A DNA stretch of 64,000 bases, from assembly GCF_030372765.1 (NCBI RefSeq), contig NZ_JAUCMW010000003.1, positions 1-64,000 on the forward strand, given 5' to 3'. Below, piece after piece: positions 1-9,212 of the stretch (positions within the stretch are counted from its first letter, which is position 1; each line of letters opens with the position of its first letter). The position numbers and the translations under genes were made by a program. The notes under the pieces are model-generated. The model did not search any database. It was not told the origin of the DNA and saw nothing but the letters and a program-made list of their open reading frames with translations. The stretch is from Labilibaculum sp. K2S (GTDB lineage: Bacteria > Bacteroidota > Bacteroidia > Bacteroidales > Marinifilaceae).

Positions 1-1
1 C

Positions 2-76
2 CTATTTGAGAGAACTAAATTTCAAAATGACAAAGAACGTTTTAGGCTTATTGAGCCAAATTTGTTTAATTTTTAA
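2..76 (+). CDS. C-terminal tail of an unidentified gene cut by the window edge
   Basis: Reading frame 2 is open from the first base to a TAA at 74-76 and gives a 24-residue tail ending RLIEPNLFNF. Its composition looks protein-like, but it is too short to assign to a family. A 6-bp inverted repeat (81-86 with 94-99) follows five bases after the stop. It could be the end of a transposase or of any other gene; only the upstream sequence can tell. Confidence 0.3.
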   Translation, partial: LFERTKFQNDKERFRLIEPNLFNF

Positions 77-450
77 TAACGTCCCAATTTTAATGGGACA
101 CTAGTGGTTTTACTTGATAAATAAATTATTGATTTTATGGATTGTAGAGAGCAGAATAGCGATCATTTCTTATTGCGATACACACATAACCATTATATCA
201 TAGCTGTTTGCAGTTCTAGTTTATTTTGAGGTTTTTTTATAGTTTAGAGGCTTCATTAGTATTATTTGTTTATTTTAACAAGCTTTAGTAAAATTTAACT
301 ATCTGCATCAATTTTGTATTTAACTAAATGATTGCTGAGAATGTATTTCTTACTTAATCTGCTATTAAAAGTTGAATGGAATTATATTAGTATTCCATTA
401 GTTTATTCTGCATGATTTTTTAGTCATTATAAAACCATTACTGGTACTTT
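77..450. other. Intergenic region upstream of the PUL 1 regulator
   Basis: This is 374 bases of AT-rich DNA without a credible gene. The only structure is the short inverted repeat GTCCCA/TGGGAC at 81-99 with a 7-base loop and no T-run behind it. It must carry the promoter of the regulator at 451, but no clear TAnnTTTG-type -7 element stands out. Confidence 0.4.
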
Positions 451-3228
451 ATGAAGCTGCTGAGTGTTATTATTTTCTTTATTGGTATTTCATACAATGT
501 TTATTCAAATAAGAATGAATCGTATGTGTTTAAGCATATTTCTGTTGAAGATGGTTTGTCGAATAATTTTGTGAAGAGTATCTATAAAGATCATTTTGGT
601 TACTTATGGTTTGGTACTTTAGACGGAATTAACAGGTATGATGGAGCTGAAATAAGAACATTTAATGGTTATTTTCCGAAAAATACGACAAGTGTCACCT
701 CTATCTTTGAAGATCGTCATGGTAAAATGTGGATTGGTACAGAAACAGGACTTTTTTACTGGGATAGAATAGCCAGCACGTTTACGAAATTTAATAATGA
801 AAAATTAGGGGATAAAAGAATTGATAAAATATTGGGCTATGGTAAGGATAGCTTGTTATTTTTTTCAGGCAGCGATTTCTTTTTTATAGATTCTCAATCG
901 TTTGAGTTACACTCCATTTCCTTTCATAAGGATATTCATAATCTACTTAATCATATAACTGATTTTTATGTGGCGGATGATCAATTATATATTTCTACAG
1001 AAGGTGGGTTTATTGAATATGATTTAATGGCTCGAAGTTCGTTACTATATAATGAATCAAATTTTGGTGAAGATGATTGTTTGCATTTTTCCTGTCTGAC
1101 GAAATATAATAATTTACTTTTTTTTGGTACTCCAAGTAAAGGGGTGATAAGTTTTAATCTTGAAACCAGGAAATTTTCGAAAATAGTGGGTACAGAGGGA
1201 AGTATTGTTTTATCACTTTCATGTTCTGAAGATTGTTTATTTGTTGGTACGGATTCTAATGGATTATTAGTTTATGATTTTAAGCAAGAGCAAATTAAGA
1301 GAATTGAACATGACGACAATTTCCCATCCTCCATTTCTTCTAATGCTGTATATTCCATATTGATAGATGAAAATAAGACTTTATGGACCGGGACTTATGC
1401 CGGAGGGGTTAGTTTTTCTTCTTTGAAAGACAATAGTTTTAAAATATTAAATTCGGTAAAAGACGTTTCGTTTTTTAATAAAAGCGTTAGATCCTTGTGC
1501 TTTTGCGATTCAGTTCGATTGATTGGAACCAGAGATGGTATGTATGTGTTAAATGGTCAAGAGAGAGTTAAGTATTTTTCAATGCAAAACTCTGTATTAA
1601 AAGCTAAAATTATATTGTCGATGTTTCAGTATAATACTGAAACAGTATTGGTAGGAACATATAGTGGAGGTATATACGAGTATTCTTTTAAAACTGAAAG
1701 TCTAAAAGAATGGAAGGCGGATTGGTTTAGTGGACAGTGTATTTATGCGTTTGAACAGGATCGCCTTGGAAATTTATGGATAGGTACTTTAGATGGGGTT
1801 TTTAAAGTTCATGATAATAACGTAACGAAGTACGATGCTCAAAATAGCCCAATTCAGGAAAAATTAGTATATGCTTTAAAAATTGATCGTTTAAATCGTT
1901 TGTGGGTTGGTACTGATAAAGGAGTTAAAGTTTACAGTAATTTGAATAATAAATTAGTGCGGGTAACTGATTTTAAAGCTTTGTCCGGGTATAAGGCAAA
2001 CAGCTTTTATTGCGACTTGGGAAATATGATGTGGGTTGCTGTAGAAAAGCATGGACTTTTTGGCATTAATGAAGATCTTGAGGTTGAACTTAGTATCTTG
2101 AAAGAAGATGGTTTATGTGATAATTCTGTTTCAAGTATTATTGAGGCTGAAGCAGGGGAATATTGGATAAGCACTTTAAAAGGAATAAGCCGTTATAGTT
2201 CATATAATCATTCGTTTGATAATTTCTTCTTTTCAAATGGTTTGCCTGGTTTGGTGTTTAATCCAAATGCTGTTATTAAAGACCAGTTGGGAACTCTCTG
2301 GTTTGGAAATGAAAAAGGATTGGTATACTTTGATCCTAAGTCTATTAAAGAAAATACAAATGAAAGTAATCTGGTACTTACTGATATTTATATTGGAGGC
2401 AAACAGATTAATGAGAATTTAGTCAATAGACTTGATATTCCGGTTGAAAATGTTGAAGTCTTAAGATTAAGAGGAAAAGACAATAATATTGGTTTCAGAT
2501 TTATCAATTTGTTTGTGCCGCTTGCTGCAGAAACCAGATATGCTGTAAAGTTGGAGAAAAAGAATTCTGATGACAGTGAATGGATAAAATTGGATTATCA
2601 AAGAAAGGTGTACTTTAATTCTTTAAAACCAGGAGAATATAAATTTTATATGGGGGTTGTGGATAGAGCAGATTCGGTGTTGCCTAATAGTGTGAAAGTT
2701 TTAAGAATTCGAATTGCTTCTGAATGGTATCAGAGTCTTGCCGTTTTTTTGGCTGTGCCCTTTTTTTTAATCATGGCTGTTTTTCTTTTTATTTACTTGA
2801 TAAAAAAAGCCCGTAAAAAATTGGCAGCCTATAATGATCAGACTAAAGAAAAGTATGAGTTTTCGCGTTTGGATGAATCTCACAGCAGTAAACTTTTTTC
2901 AGAAATTAAAAATTATTTGGTTTCCTCGCAGCTATATTTAAATTCGGAATTAAAAATTGCAGATCTTGCTAAATTAATGAATTACTCCACTCAGGAGATT
3001 TCGCAGGCAATCAATCAAAATTTTGGACAGGGATTTACCGATTTTATCAATCATTATCGGGTATTGGAAATTAAAAAGGAAATGAAAGATCCGGCAAACA
3101 GGAATTTAACTCTAACTGCAATTGCCGGGAAATGTGGATTTAATTCAAAATCATCCTTTTACAGGGCATTTAAAAAAGTATCTGGTCAAACCCCAGCTGA
3201 ATATTGGACTGAAATACACGACAAGTAA
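451..3228 (+). CDS. Membrane propeller/AraC one-component regulator of PUL 1
   Basis: A 925-residue sensor-regulator that probably detects an oligosaccharide in the periplasm and switches on the downstream PUL. It has a signal peptide (about 1-19), a long run of Reg_prop propeller repeats (motifs such as LWFGTLDGINRYDG and MWIGTETGLFYW) to about residue 630, a Y_Y_Y-type Ig domain (about 640-755), one membrane helix (about 761-785) and a C-terminal AraC helix-turn-helix (about 820-922). Unlike classical hybrid two-component systems, there is no HisKA, HATPase or receiver domain: the helix is followed after about 35 residues by the DNA-binding domain. So the signal would have to pass directly across the membrane (inference). 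The SusC gene starts about 730 bases downstream on the same strand. The family assignment is clear; the ligand is unknown. Confidence 0.88.
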   Translation: MKLLSVIIFFIGISYNVYSNKNESYVFKHISVEDGLSNNFVKSIYKDHFGYLWFGTLDGINRYDGAEIRTFNGYFPKNTTSVTSIFEDRHGKMWIGTETGLFYWDRIASTFTKFNNEKLGDKRIDKILGYGKDSLLFFSGSDFFFIDSQSFELHSISFHKDIHNLLNHITDFYVADDQLYISTEGGFIEYDLMARSSLLYNESNFGEDDCLHFSCLTKYNNLLFFGTPSKGVISFNLETRKFSKIVGTEGSIVLSLSCSEDCLFVGTDSNGLLVYDFKQEQIKRIEHDDNFPSSISSNAVYSILIDENKTLWTGTYAGGVSFSSLKDNSFKILNSVKDVSFFNKSVRSLCFCDSVRLIGTRDGMYVLNGQERVKYFSMQNSVLKAKIILSMFQYNTETVLVGTYSGGIYEYSFKTESLKEWKADWFSGQCIYAFEQDRLGNLWIGTLDGVFKVHDNNVTKYDAQNSPIQEKLVYALKIDRLNRLWVGTDKGVKVYSNLNNKLVRVTDFKALSGYKANSFYCDLGNMMWVAVEKHGLFGINEDLEVELSILKEDGLCDNSVSSIIEAEAGEYWISTLKGISRYSSYNHSFDNFFFSNGLPGLVFNPNAVIKDQLGTLWFGNEKGLVYFDPKSIKENTNESNLVLTDIYIGGKQINENLVNRLDIPVENVEVLRLRGKDNNIGFRFINLFVPLAAETRYAVKLEKKNSDDSEWIKLDYQRKVYFNSLKPGEYKFYMGVVDRADSVLPNSVKVLRIRIASEWYQSLAVFLAVPFFLIMAVFLFIYLIKKARKKLAAYNDQTKEKYEFSRLDESHSSKLFSEIKNYLVSSQLYLNSELKIADLAKLMNYSTQEISQAINQNFGQGFTDFINHYRVLEIKKEMKDPANRNLTLTAIAGKCGFNSKSSFYRAFKKVSGQTPAEYWTEIHDK

Positions 3229-3959
3229 GCTGAAATTTCATGAAACATTCAACAAATGTTAGACAAATGGTTTATCTGTAGTTGTATCTAACTCTTTAGC
3301 CTTTTCTATAGGTTCCGAATTGGTACATTTCTCAAATGTGTGCTGGAGTTTCCTTGAGTAATATCGTAGAGGTTAAAAGTAAGTAATGAGTAGTTCTGTA
3401 AAAGATTCATTTAAACACAGCAATAGCAACAATTTTAAATATTGCATTGTGATAAGTAGTTTATTAAACCTTCATACATGTTACTACTTGTGTTAAGAAA
3501 AGTTTTAAGTGGAAAATTGTCTCCTTGAGCTCCTTTTAAATTTTCGTTATGACAAAACAATTGGCTTAAATCGACATTTTAAGTTGAATATTGTCATGTT
3601 TAATGAATCTATTATCTTTTTTTATTTTCTCAAAATGTAGCTTGACAGAGGTTGTTTTCAAGCGTTAATATTGAGTGTCAGATTGTAATGTGACACTTAT
3701 TATACTTTGCAAACAATAGATAATAAGTATGTTATGTGTTGTTGTTTTTTTTATTCCGTTTATCTCTAATGTTCTGCTATGGCGTTTCACTTTAAAATGA
3801 CACAGTATAAAGTTTGTTTCATTATATAACTCCAAACCAATTTCCAGCAATAAAAGTTTACAAATATTAACAATTGGTCTAGTTTTGATGATATCAACGT
3901 TAACGTTTGCGTTTTGGCGCAACATGATAAAACTAGTTAGTATTGTCTTCTAAATTAAT
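3229..3959 (+). promoter_or_regulatory. Long leader/control region of PUL 1 with clustered TGACA half-sites
   Basis: 731 bases without a believable gene; the minus-strand open frame at 3665-3925 has no family features. Six copies of TGACA or its complement lie in about 250 bases: 3550-3554, 3592-3596 (inverted), 3643-3647, 3676-3680 (inverted), 3691-3695 and 3798-3802. Two form the inverted repeat GTGTCA/TGACAC at 3675-3696 with a 10-base spacer; another pair forms a wide ATGACAA/TTGTCAT palindrome. The region precedes the SusC start and is a plausible operator for the AraC-type regulator at 451. No convincing -7 element was identified. Confidence 0.45.
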
Positions 3960-6900
3960 ATGAACTTAAATTTAATTTTCATGATTAAATCTATTAACTG
4001 TTGCAGCAAAAGGAATAGCAGATTGCTCAACATTAAAATCTGGTTTAAACCTATTGCAGTAGCATGTTTGCTGATGCTGCAGGTATTAAACGTGCAGGCA
4101 GTGTTTGCTAAGGATAGTTTCGACGAAAGTAAGGCCGAAACCATGCAGGCTGAAAAGAAAGTCAGTGGTAAGGTGGTAGATGATCAGGGTTTTCCGGTTC
4201 CTGGTGCTTCTGTAGTTATAAAGGGAACAACAACTGGAACAATTACCGATATTGATGGTAATTATGCAATTACTTCCGAAATAGGATCTGTTTTGATATT
4301 TTCTTTTATAGGTATGGAAACGCAGGAGGTAGTGGTTGGTGATCAATCGCTTGTTAATATTACTCTTCTTACTTCATCTATTGGTCTGGAGGAAGTGGTG
4401 GCCGTAGGTTATGGTATGCAAAAGAAATCTACAATGACTGGTGCTGTGGAACAGGTGTCTTCTAAGGCGCTTGAAAGTAGAGCTGTTTCTAACCCAGTAC
4501 TTGCTTTGCAAGGTCAAACTCCTGGGCTGACAATTACCAGAACATCTTCCCGTCCGGGTAATGAGGATATAAATATGCAGGTTCGTGGAGCTACTTCTGT
4601 AAATGGGGTTAGTCCGTTAGTGGTTATCGATGGAGTACCTGCAGCAACCGGTAATGCATTTTTTTCAATGAATCCCGATGATATTGAAACGGTGACGGTA
4701 TTAAAAGATGGAATGGCTGCCATATACGGATCGAGGGCTGCCGGTGGTGTTATTCTTGTAACAACGAAGAGGGGTAAAGGCAAAATGAAAGTTGATTACA
4801 CCGGTAATGTGCGTATTAATACACCCGGTATTAAAACTCCTACTGCAAATATGCAGGAATATGCGACTTTGTGGTTAGATGCTAATGCACAGGAAACATC
4901 ACCTCTTTGGTGGTTTGCCGGAAAGGACGAAATGTTGAGAATGCAGCAGGGAATTGAAGGAATATATTCTACGACACACTGGGGCGATATATTTATTGGT
5001 CAGGGTGACAGATATCCTGAATTGTTTCAGACACGTACTTCACAACAGCATTCTTTAAGTGTTTCAGGATCATCAGATAAAACGAACTATCGTTTTTCAG
5101 TTGGTTATGCCAATAATGTGGGAAATCTTGCTACCGCTTACGACGGGCAAAAACAGTACAACCTAAAGTTGAATTACGATTTTAAAGTTTCTGATAGAAT
5201 AACTTTAACGTCAGGTGTTACTTATCAGAAAGATCATACATCTTCCCCTTCAGGAGGGATCGACTGGTCAATGACTTCTCAGGATCCTCCGTTTTTTCCG
5301 GCTAAAAATCCTTATGGACAATGGCATTCTAATTTTGGAAATGCAGGGAATAGAAATGCGACAGCTCTAACTACCGATGGTGGAAGAGATGATAAATATA
5401 ATAGCTTAACAAGAATTGATTTGAAAGTTAATGTTAAACTAATAAAAGACCTTGAATTTGAAAGTTCTGCTTCAATTCAGGAAAACCAATTTAGAAGGGA
5501 AATTTATAAATTGACTGTTCCGCTTTATACGTGGGATGGAGATCCAGCTGCCGGTTCGCTTAATTCAACCTCCAGTATCAGTGCTGAGACTCAAAATATT
5601 TACTATCAAAATTACAATTCTTTATTGCGTTATACCAAAGAGTTGGGCAATCATCGTATTTCAGCATTGGCAGGTGTTTCTGCAGAAAAGAACGAATTTA
5701 AGAAACTGTTTGCCTCTCGTTCACCCATTACAGACAATGGAGTGTACGACCTTAATGCGGCAGATTATACGGACAAAGCCGGCAATAGCGGTGGTAGAAA
5801 CCAATGGGGATTGTATTCTTACTACAGCAGGTTAAATTACAGCTATAATGATACCTACCTGTTTGAAGTACTTGGACGCAGCGATGCATCTTCTAAGTTT
5901 GCAGATGGTTCAAGGACAGCTAATTTCTTCAATGTTTCCGGAGGTTGGGTATTAACGAACGAAGATTTCGTGAAAGATCTTAACCTAAGTGCAATTGATT
6001 TTTTGAAGTTAAAGGTCAGTTATGGTGAAACCGGTTTACAGTCTGGTATTGGTTTGTATGATTATTATTCAACCATTGGTTTAGGTACTGTTGTTTTAGG
6101 AAGCACTCCTGCAACTCAACCTTCGGCCGGTATAAGTGGAAATGGATTAAGTATGGATCCTTCAACTACCTGGGAACGTGTAGCGATGAAGAATATTGGT
6201 TTTGAAATGCGTTTGTTGAACAACCGCTTGTCTGCCGATTTTAACTATTACGAAAAACTCAATGATGGGATGTTAATTAGACAGACCTATCCTTCTATAC
6301 TAGGAGGAACAGCTCCATATTCAAACAGTGGTGAATTAGAAGTAAAAGGTTGGGAAGCAATCGTGAATTGGAGAGATAAAATTGGTGATTTTACTTATAA
6401 CATAGGTTTTAATATTACCGACAGTCGCAACAAACTTGTTTCATACGAAGGAGCAACGACCTTTAATGCAGGATTGAATGATAGAATAATTGGTCGTCCG
6501 TTGGGTTCTTGGATGATGTACGAAACAGATGGATTTTTCCAAAGTCAGGATGAAGTAGATGCCTACTATGCCAAATATACAGGTGGTCCGAGTGGGGATG
6601 CAGATTTAACGGCTTTGAAAGCAAGTGATCCTACAGCAACCTTACGCCCGGGTGATGTTAGAAAGGTTGATTTGGATGGCAATGGCTATATCAGTGCATT
6701 GGGAGATCCTGCTAAAGATAAGGGTGATTTGAAATACATGGGGGATAGTGCTCCGCATTTTGTTTTTGGTTTAAATTTGGGGGCTTCGTGGAAAGGTTTC
6801 GATTTTAGCGCTTCTTTCCAAGGAGTAGGCAAACAGTATATCCAACGAGGAGATTATTTGGCATACCCATTTAATGCAATTTGGTGCAATCAAAATGCTT

Positions 6901-7241
6901 CTTTTATTGGGAAAACATGGACACCCGAAAATACAAATGCTTCTTATCCACGCTTAAGTACGTATACTACTCGCAACGGATACAATTATAAAAACAATGA
7001 TTTTATGTTGCAAAATAACCGTTATGTCCGCTTAAAATCATTGATTATAGGTTATACTTTACCAAAGGAGTGGCTTACAAAAGCAAATATTGAGCGGGCA
7101 AGGGTATTCTTCTCTGGTAATGACTTGTGGGAAAGTACTTCGATTAAAGATGGTTACGATCCTGAGCAGGGGATTGGGTCAAATAACGCAGGATACCCAT
7201 TTATGAGAACATGGTCATTGGGTGTTAATCTTAGCTTCTAG
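3960..7241 (+). CDS. SusC-like TonB-dependent outer-membrane transporter (PUL 1)
   Basis: A 1093-residue SusC/RagA-family porin that imports oligosaccharides across the outer membrane, powered by TonB and capped by its SusD partner. It has an N-terminal hydrophobic signal ending near VFAKDS (about 50), a carboxypeptidase-D-like beta-sandwich (about 67-137, motif GTTTGTITDIDGNY), the SusC-signature segment LEEVVAVGYG (about 142-151), a plug domain (VVIDGVPA, AIYGSRAAGGVILVTTKRG) and a long beta-barrel ending in the aromatic LGVNLSF. The first ATG gives a 7-residue extension; Met8 at 3981 is an equally good start. It is followed after 129 bases by the SusD gene. Confidence 0.95.
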   Translation: MNLNLIFMIKSINCCSKRNSRLLNIKIWFKPIAVACLLMLQVLNVQAVFAKDSFDESKAETMQAEKKVSGKVVDDQGFPVPGASVVIKGTTTGTITDIDGNYAITSEIGSVLIFSFIGMETQEVVVGDQSLVNITLLTSSIGLEEVVAVGYGMQKKSTMTGAVEQVSSKALESRAVSNPVLALQGQTPGLTITRTSSRPGNEDINMQVRGATSVNGVSPLVVIDGVPAATGNAFFSMNPDDIETVTVLKDGMAAIYGSRAAGGVILVTTKRGKGKMKVDYTGNVRINTPGIKTPTANMQEYATLWLDANAQETSPLWWFAGKDEMLRMQQGIEGIYSTTHWGDIFIGQGDRYPELFQTRTSQQHSLSVSGSSDKTNYRFSVGYANNVGNLATAYDGQKQYNLKLNYDFKVSDRITLTSGVTYQKDHTSSPSGGIDWSMTSQDPPFFPAKNPYGQWHSNFGNAGNRNATALTTDGGRDDKYNSLTRIDLKVNVKLIKDLEFESSASIQENQFRREIYKLTVPLYTWDGDPAAGSLNSTSSISAETQNIYYQNYNSLLRYTKELGNHRISALAGVSAEKNEFKKLFASRSPITDNGVYDLNAADYTDKAGNSGGRNQWGLYSYYSRLNYSYNDTYLFEVLGRSDASSKFADGSRTANFFNVSGGWVLTNEDFVKDLNLSAIDFLKLKVSYGETGLQSGIGLYDYYSTIGLGTVVLGSTPATQPSAGISGNGLSMDPSTTWERVAMKNIGFEMRLLNNRLSADFNYYEKLNDGMLIRQTYPSILGGTAPYSNSGELEVKGWEAIVNWRDKIGDFTYNIGFNITDSRNKLVSYEGATTFNAGLNDRIIGRPLGSWMMYETDGFFQSQDEVDAYYAKYTGGPSGDADLTALKASDPTATLRPGDVRKVDLDGNGYISALGDPAKDKGDLKYMGDSAPHFVFGLNLGASWKGFDFSASFQGVGKQYIQRGDYLAYPFNAIWCNQNASFIGKTWTPENTNASYPRLSTYTTRNGYNYKNNDFMLQNNRYVRLKSLIIGYTLPKEWLTKANIERARVFFSGNDLWESTSIKDGYDPEQGIGSNNAGYPFMRTWSLGVNLSF

Positions 7242-7273
7242 CCTAATTTATTAATTGATCAATAAAATGTAAT

Positions 7274-7373
7274 ATGAAATGTCCATGACAAGGATATTTT
7301 GACACACAGAGGGATGATTATTCCAGCATGGTAAGTTCCATATGGCAAATCAAAAACAAATTATAATCATATG
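7274..7373 (+). repeat. Leader repeat, copy A (before SusD)
   Basis: A sequence of about 100 bases also found before 13897 (copy B), 20740 (copy C) and in short form before 43033 (copy D). It begins ATGAAATGTCCATGA, has a central CACACAGAGGGATGATTAT, and ends CAAATTATAATCATATG, where the last ATG is the downstream start codon. In the frame of its first ATG it reads MKCP, a stop, and then a stretch containing DTQRDDY and ending QIKNKL-stop. This matches the frame of copy C, so it looks like a decayed short coding frame or leader peptide. Confidence 0.7.
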
Positions 7374-9173
7374 AAAAAAATATCAATTCTTATAGTTACA
7401 GGTTGCCTGATTATACTGGCAGTTTCATGCAGGAATGATTTCCTGGATTTAGCTCCGCAGGATCAACTGACCGAAGCATCTTATTTTAAAAATCCTGATC
7501 AGTTTAAAGCTTCCACAGCTTCATTTTATGATAAGATGATAAGTTGGAAAAGTGTTGACAATGTTAATGTTTTCGCTTATATGGATTTTGGATCTGATCT
7601 TTCTTCTAATGTAAAAGACCGTGGTTATGCCGGACAAGGGAGTTACGGACTTGGTTCTCTTACTTTACCAGACAATGATCAGTTTTGGGATAATTCTTAC
7701 AAATATATTCGTAGTGTAAACCTTTTACTTGAAAAAGCCAGAGCCTATGAAGGCGATAAGGATGATATCAAACAGTATGTAGCTGAATCAAAATTTTTTA
7801 GGGCATGGCATCACTTCTTTTTACTGCAGCGTTTTGGAGGTGTTCCAATTGATACTGTGGTAATTGATTTGGATTCCCCGGAATTGTATGGTGCGCGAAA
7901 TAGTCGATACGAGGTTGTAGACCAAGTTCTTGCCGATTTGAATGCTGCGATTCCAAATCTGCCTACCGAACAGACTATTCCTGATGCAGACAAAGGCCGC
8001 GTGAGTAGATGGGCTGCCGAGGCATTTAAAGCCCGTGTTGAGCTTTATGAAGCTACCTGGCGGAAATATACCGGTACTACTACCGATTTTACAGGTTCTG
8101 CCGGGCCTGCTAAAGATCAGGTTACAGAATTTTTGACTGATGCTGTGGCTATGGCAAAAGATGTAATGGATCATGGAGGATACGAGTTGTGGGATTACAA
8201 CACCGGATTAAACAACAGGAGTAATTTTTATTTGTTCACGATTGACGGAACTGGTTCTAACCCAATGGGATTGGATAAGCCAAGCAATAAGGAATTTATT
8301 CTACAAAGTATATACGATTATGAGTTACGTCAAAGTGCTGTTCAAATTACCCGTGAATCATGGAGATTAACACCTAGCCGAAAACTGATGGACATGTATT
8401 TGTGTACCGATGGTTTGCCTGCTGATAAATCGCCTTTGTTCCAGGGATATTCCGATGTAAGTAAGGAATTTGAAAACAGGGATTACCGAATGATATCCAA
8501 TGTTTTGGGAGATGAATCTATACCTGCTGCAGGATCTATGAGTTTAACAGATGGGGTTCTCTATGGTTTTGGTAATTTTAAATTTACGAGCTGGAATTTT
8601 ACAGAAAATTCTTATCGTCCGGATAACACAGAATCATCAAACTATCCTCAAATACGTTTGGCCGAAGTTTTTATGATTTATGCTGAAGCATTGTATGAAT
8701 TAAACGGTAGTATTAGTGATGCTGACCTTGATATTTCTATCAATTTAATTCGGAAAAGAGCAGGTGTTGCAGCATTAACAAATAACTTGGTTTCTGCTAA
8801 TGGCTTAGACATGCTAACTGAAATCAGACGCGAAAGAGCATTGGAAATGTACGGCGAAAACAATCGTTTTAATGATTTGAAACGTTGGGGTATTGCTGAA
8901 ACTGAATTGAACCAGAATGTTTGCGGTATGGTAGTAGGCGATGCTTCTTATCCAACCGATTTTAAGGATGCAGCGGGTGTTGCGACAGATAAATACACTC
9001 CAAATAAATATGGGTATGGCGAAACTGTTGTAAAAACTGCAGATGGCGACTTGAATTGCCTTGTGATAATGCCTGCTTCCAGCCATGATTTTCAGCGGAA
9101 ACATTATTTGTTCCCATTACCAACACAACAGTTGCTGTTAAATCCAAATCTTGTTCAAAATACAGGATATTAG
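7371..9173 (+). CDS. SusD/RagB-like glycan-binding lipoprotein (PUL 1)
   Basis: A 600-residue surface lipoprotein that lids the SusC barrel and binds the glycan. The signal peptide ends in the lipobox AVSC (Cys20). It has the SusD N-terminal pattern (FLDLAPQDQLTEASYF), the helical TPR-like scaffold (RAWHHFFLLQRFGGVPI) and the C-terminal RagB/SusD signature (LRLAEVFMIYAEA, IRRERALEMYGE, FNDLKRW). Its length is at the upper end of normal for the family. The start is fixed by the conserved leader that ends exactly at this ATG and by the lipobox distance. It forms a transcription unit with SusC upstream and the TIG lipoprotein downstream. Confidence 0.95.
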   Translation: MKKISILIVTGCLIILAVSCRNDFLDLAPQDQLTEASYFKNPDQFKASTASFYDKMISWKSVDNVNVFAYMDFGSDLSSNVKDRGYAGQGSYGLGSLTLPDNDQFWDNSYKYIRSVNLLLEKARAYEGDKDDIKQYVAESKFFRAWHHFFLLQRFGGVPIDTVVIDLDSPELYGARNSRYEVVDQVLADLNAAIPNLPTEQTIPDADKGRVSRWAAEAFKARVELYEATWRKYTGTTTDFTGSAGPAKDQVTEFLTDAVAMAKDVMDHGGYELWDYNTGLNNRSNFYLFTIDGTGSNPMGLDKPSNKEFILQSIYDYELRQSAVQITRESWRLTPSRKLMDMYLCTDGLPADKSPLFQGYSDVSKEFENRDYRMISNVLGDESIPAAGSMSLTDGVLYGFGNFKFTSWNFTENSYRPDNTESSNYPQIRLAEVFMIYAEALYELNGSISDADLDISINLIRKRAGVAALTNNLVSANGLDMLTEIRRERALEMYGENNRFNDLKRWGIAETELNQNVCGMVVGDASYPTDFKDAAGVATDKYTPNKYGYGETVVKTADGDLNCLVIMPASSHDFQRKHYLFPLPTQQLLLNPNLVQNTGY

Positions 9174-9212
9174 GAGTATTGTAATATTTAATGAATTAAA
9201 AACATAGTATTT

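Noticed and set aside
81..99. Inverted repeat GTCCCA/TGGGAC as a possible insertion-sequence end
   Set aside because: It has only 6 bp of stem and no recognisable transposase in the window, so a mobile element is not called.
3665..3925. An 86-codon open frame on the minus strand in the SusC 1 leader
   Set aside because: It has no family motif or plausible start context, and it overlaps the region with inverted TGACA repeats; it is most likely non-coding control DNA.
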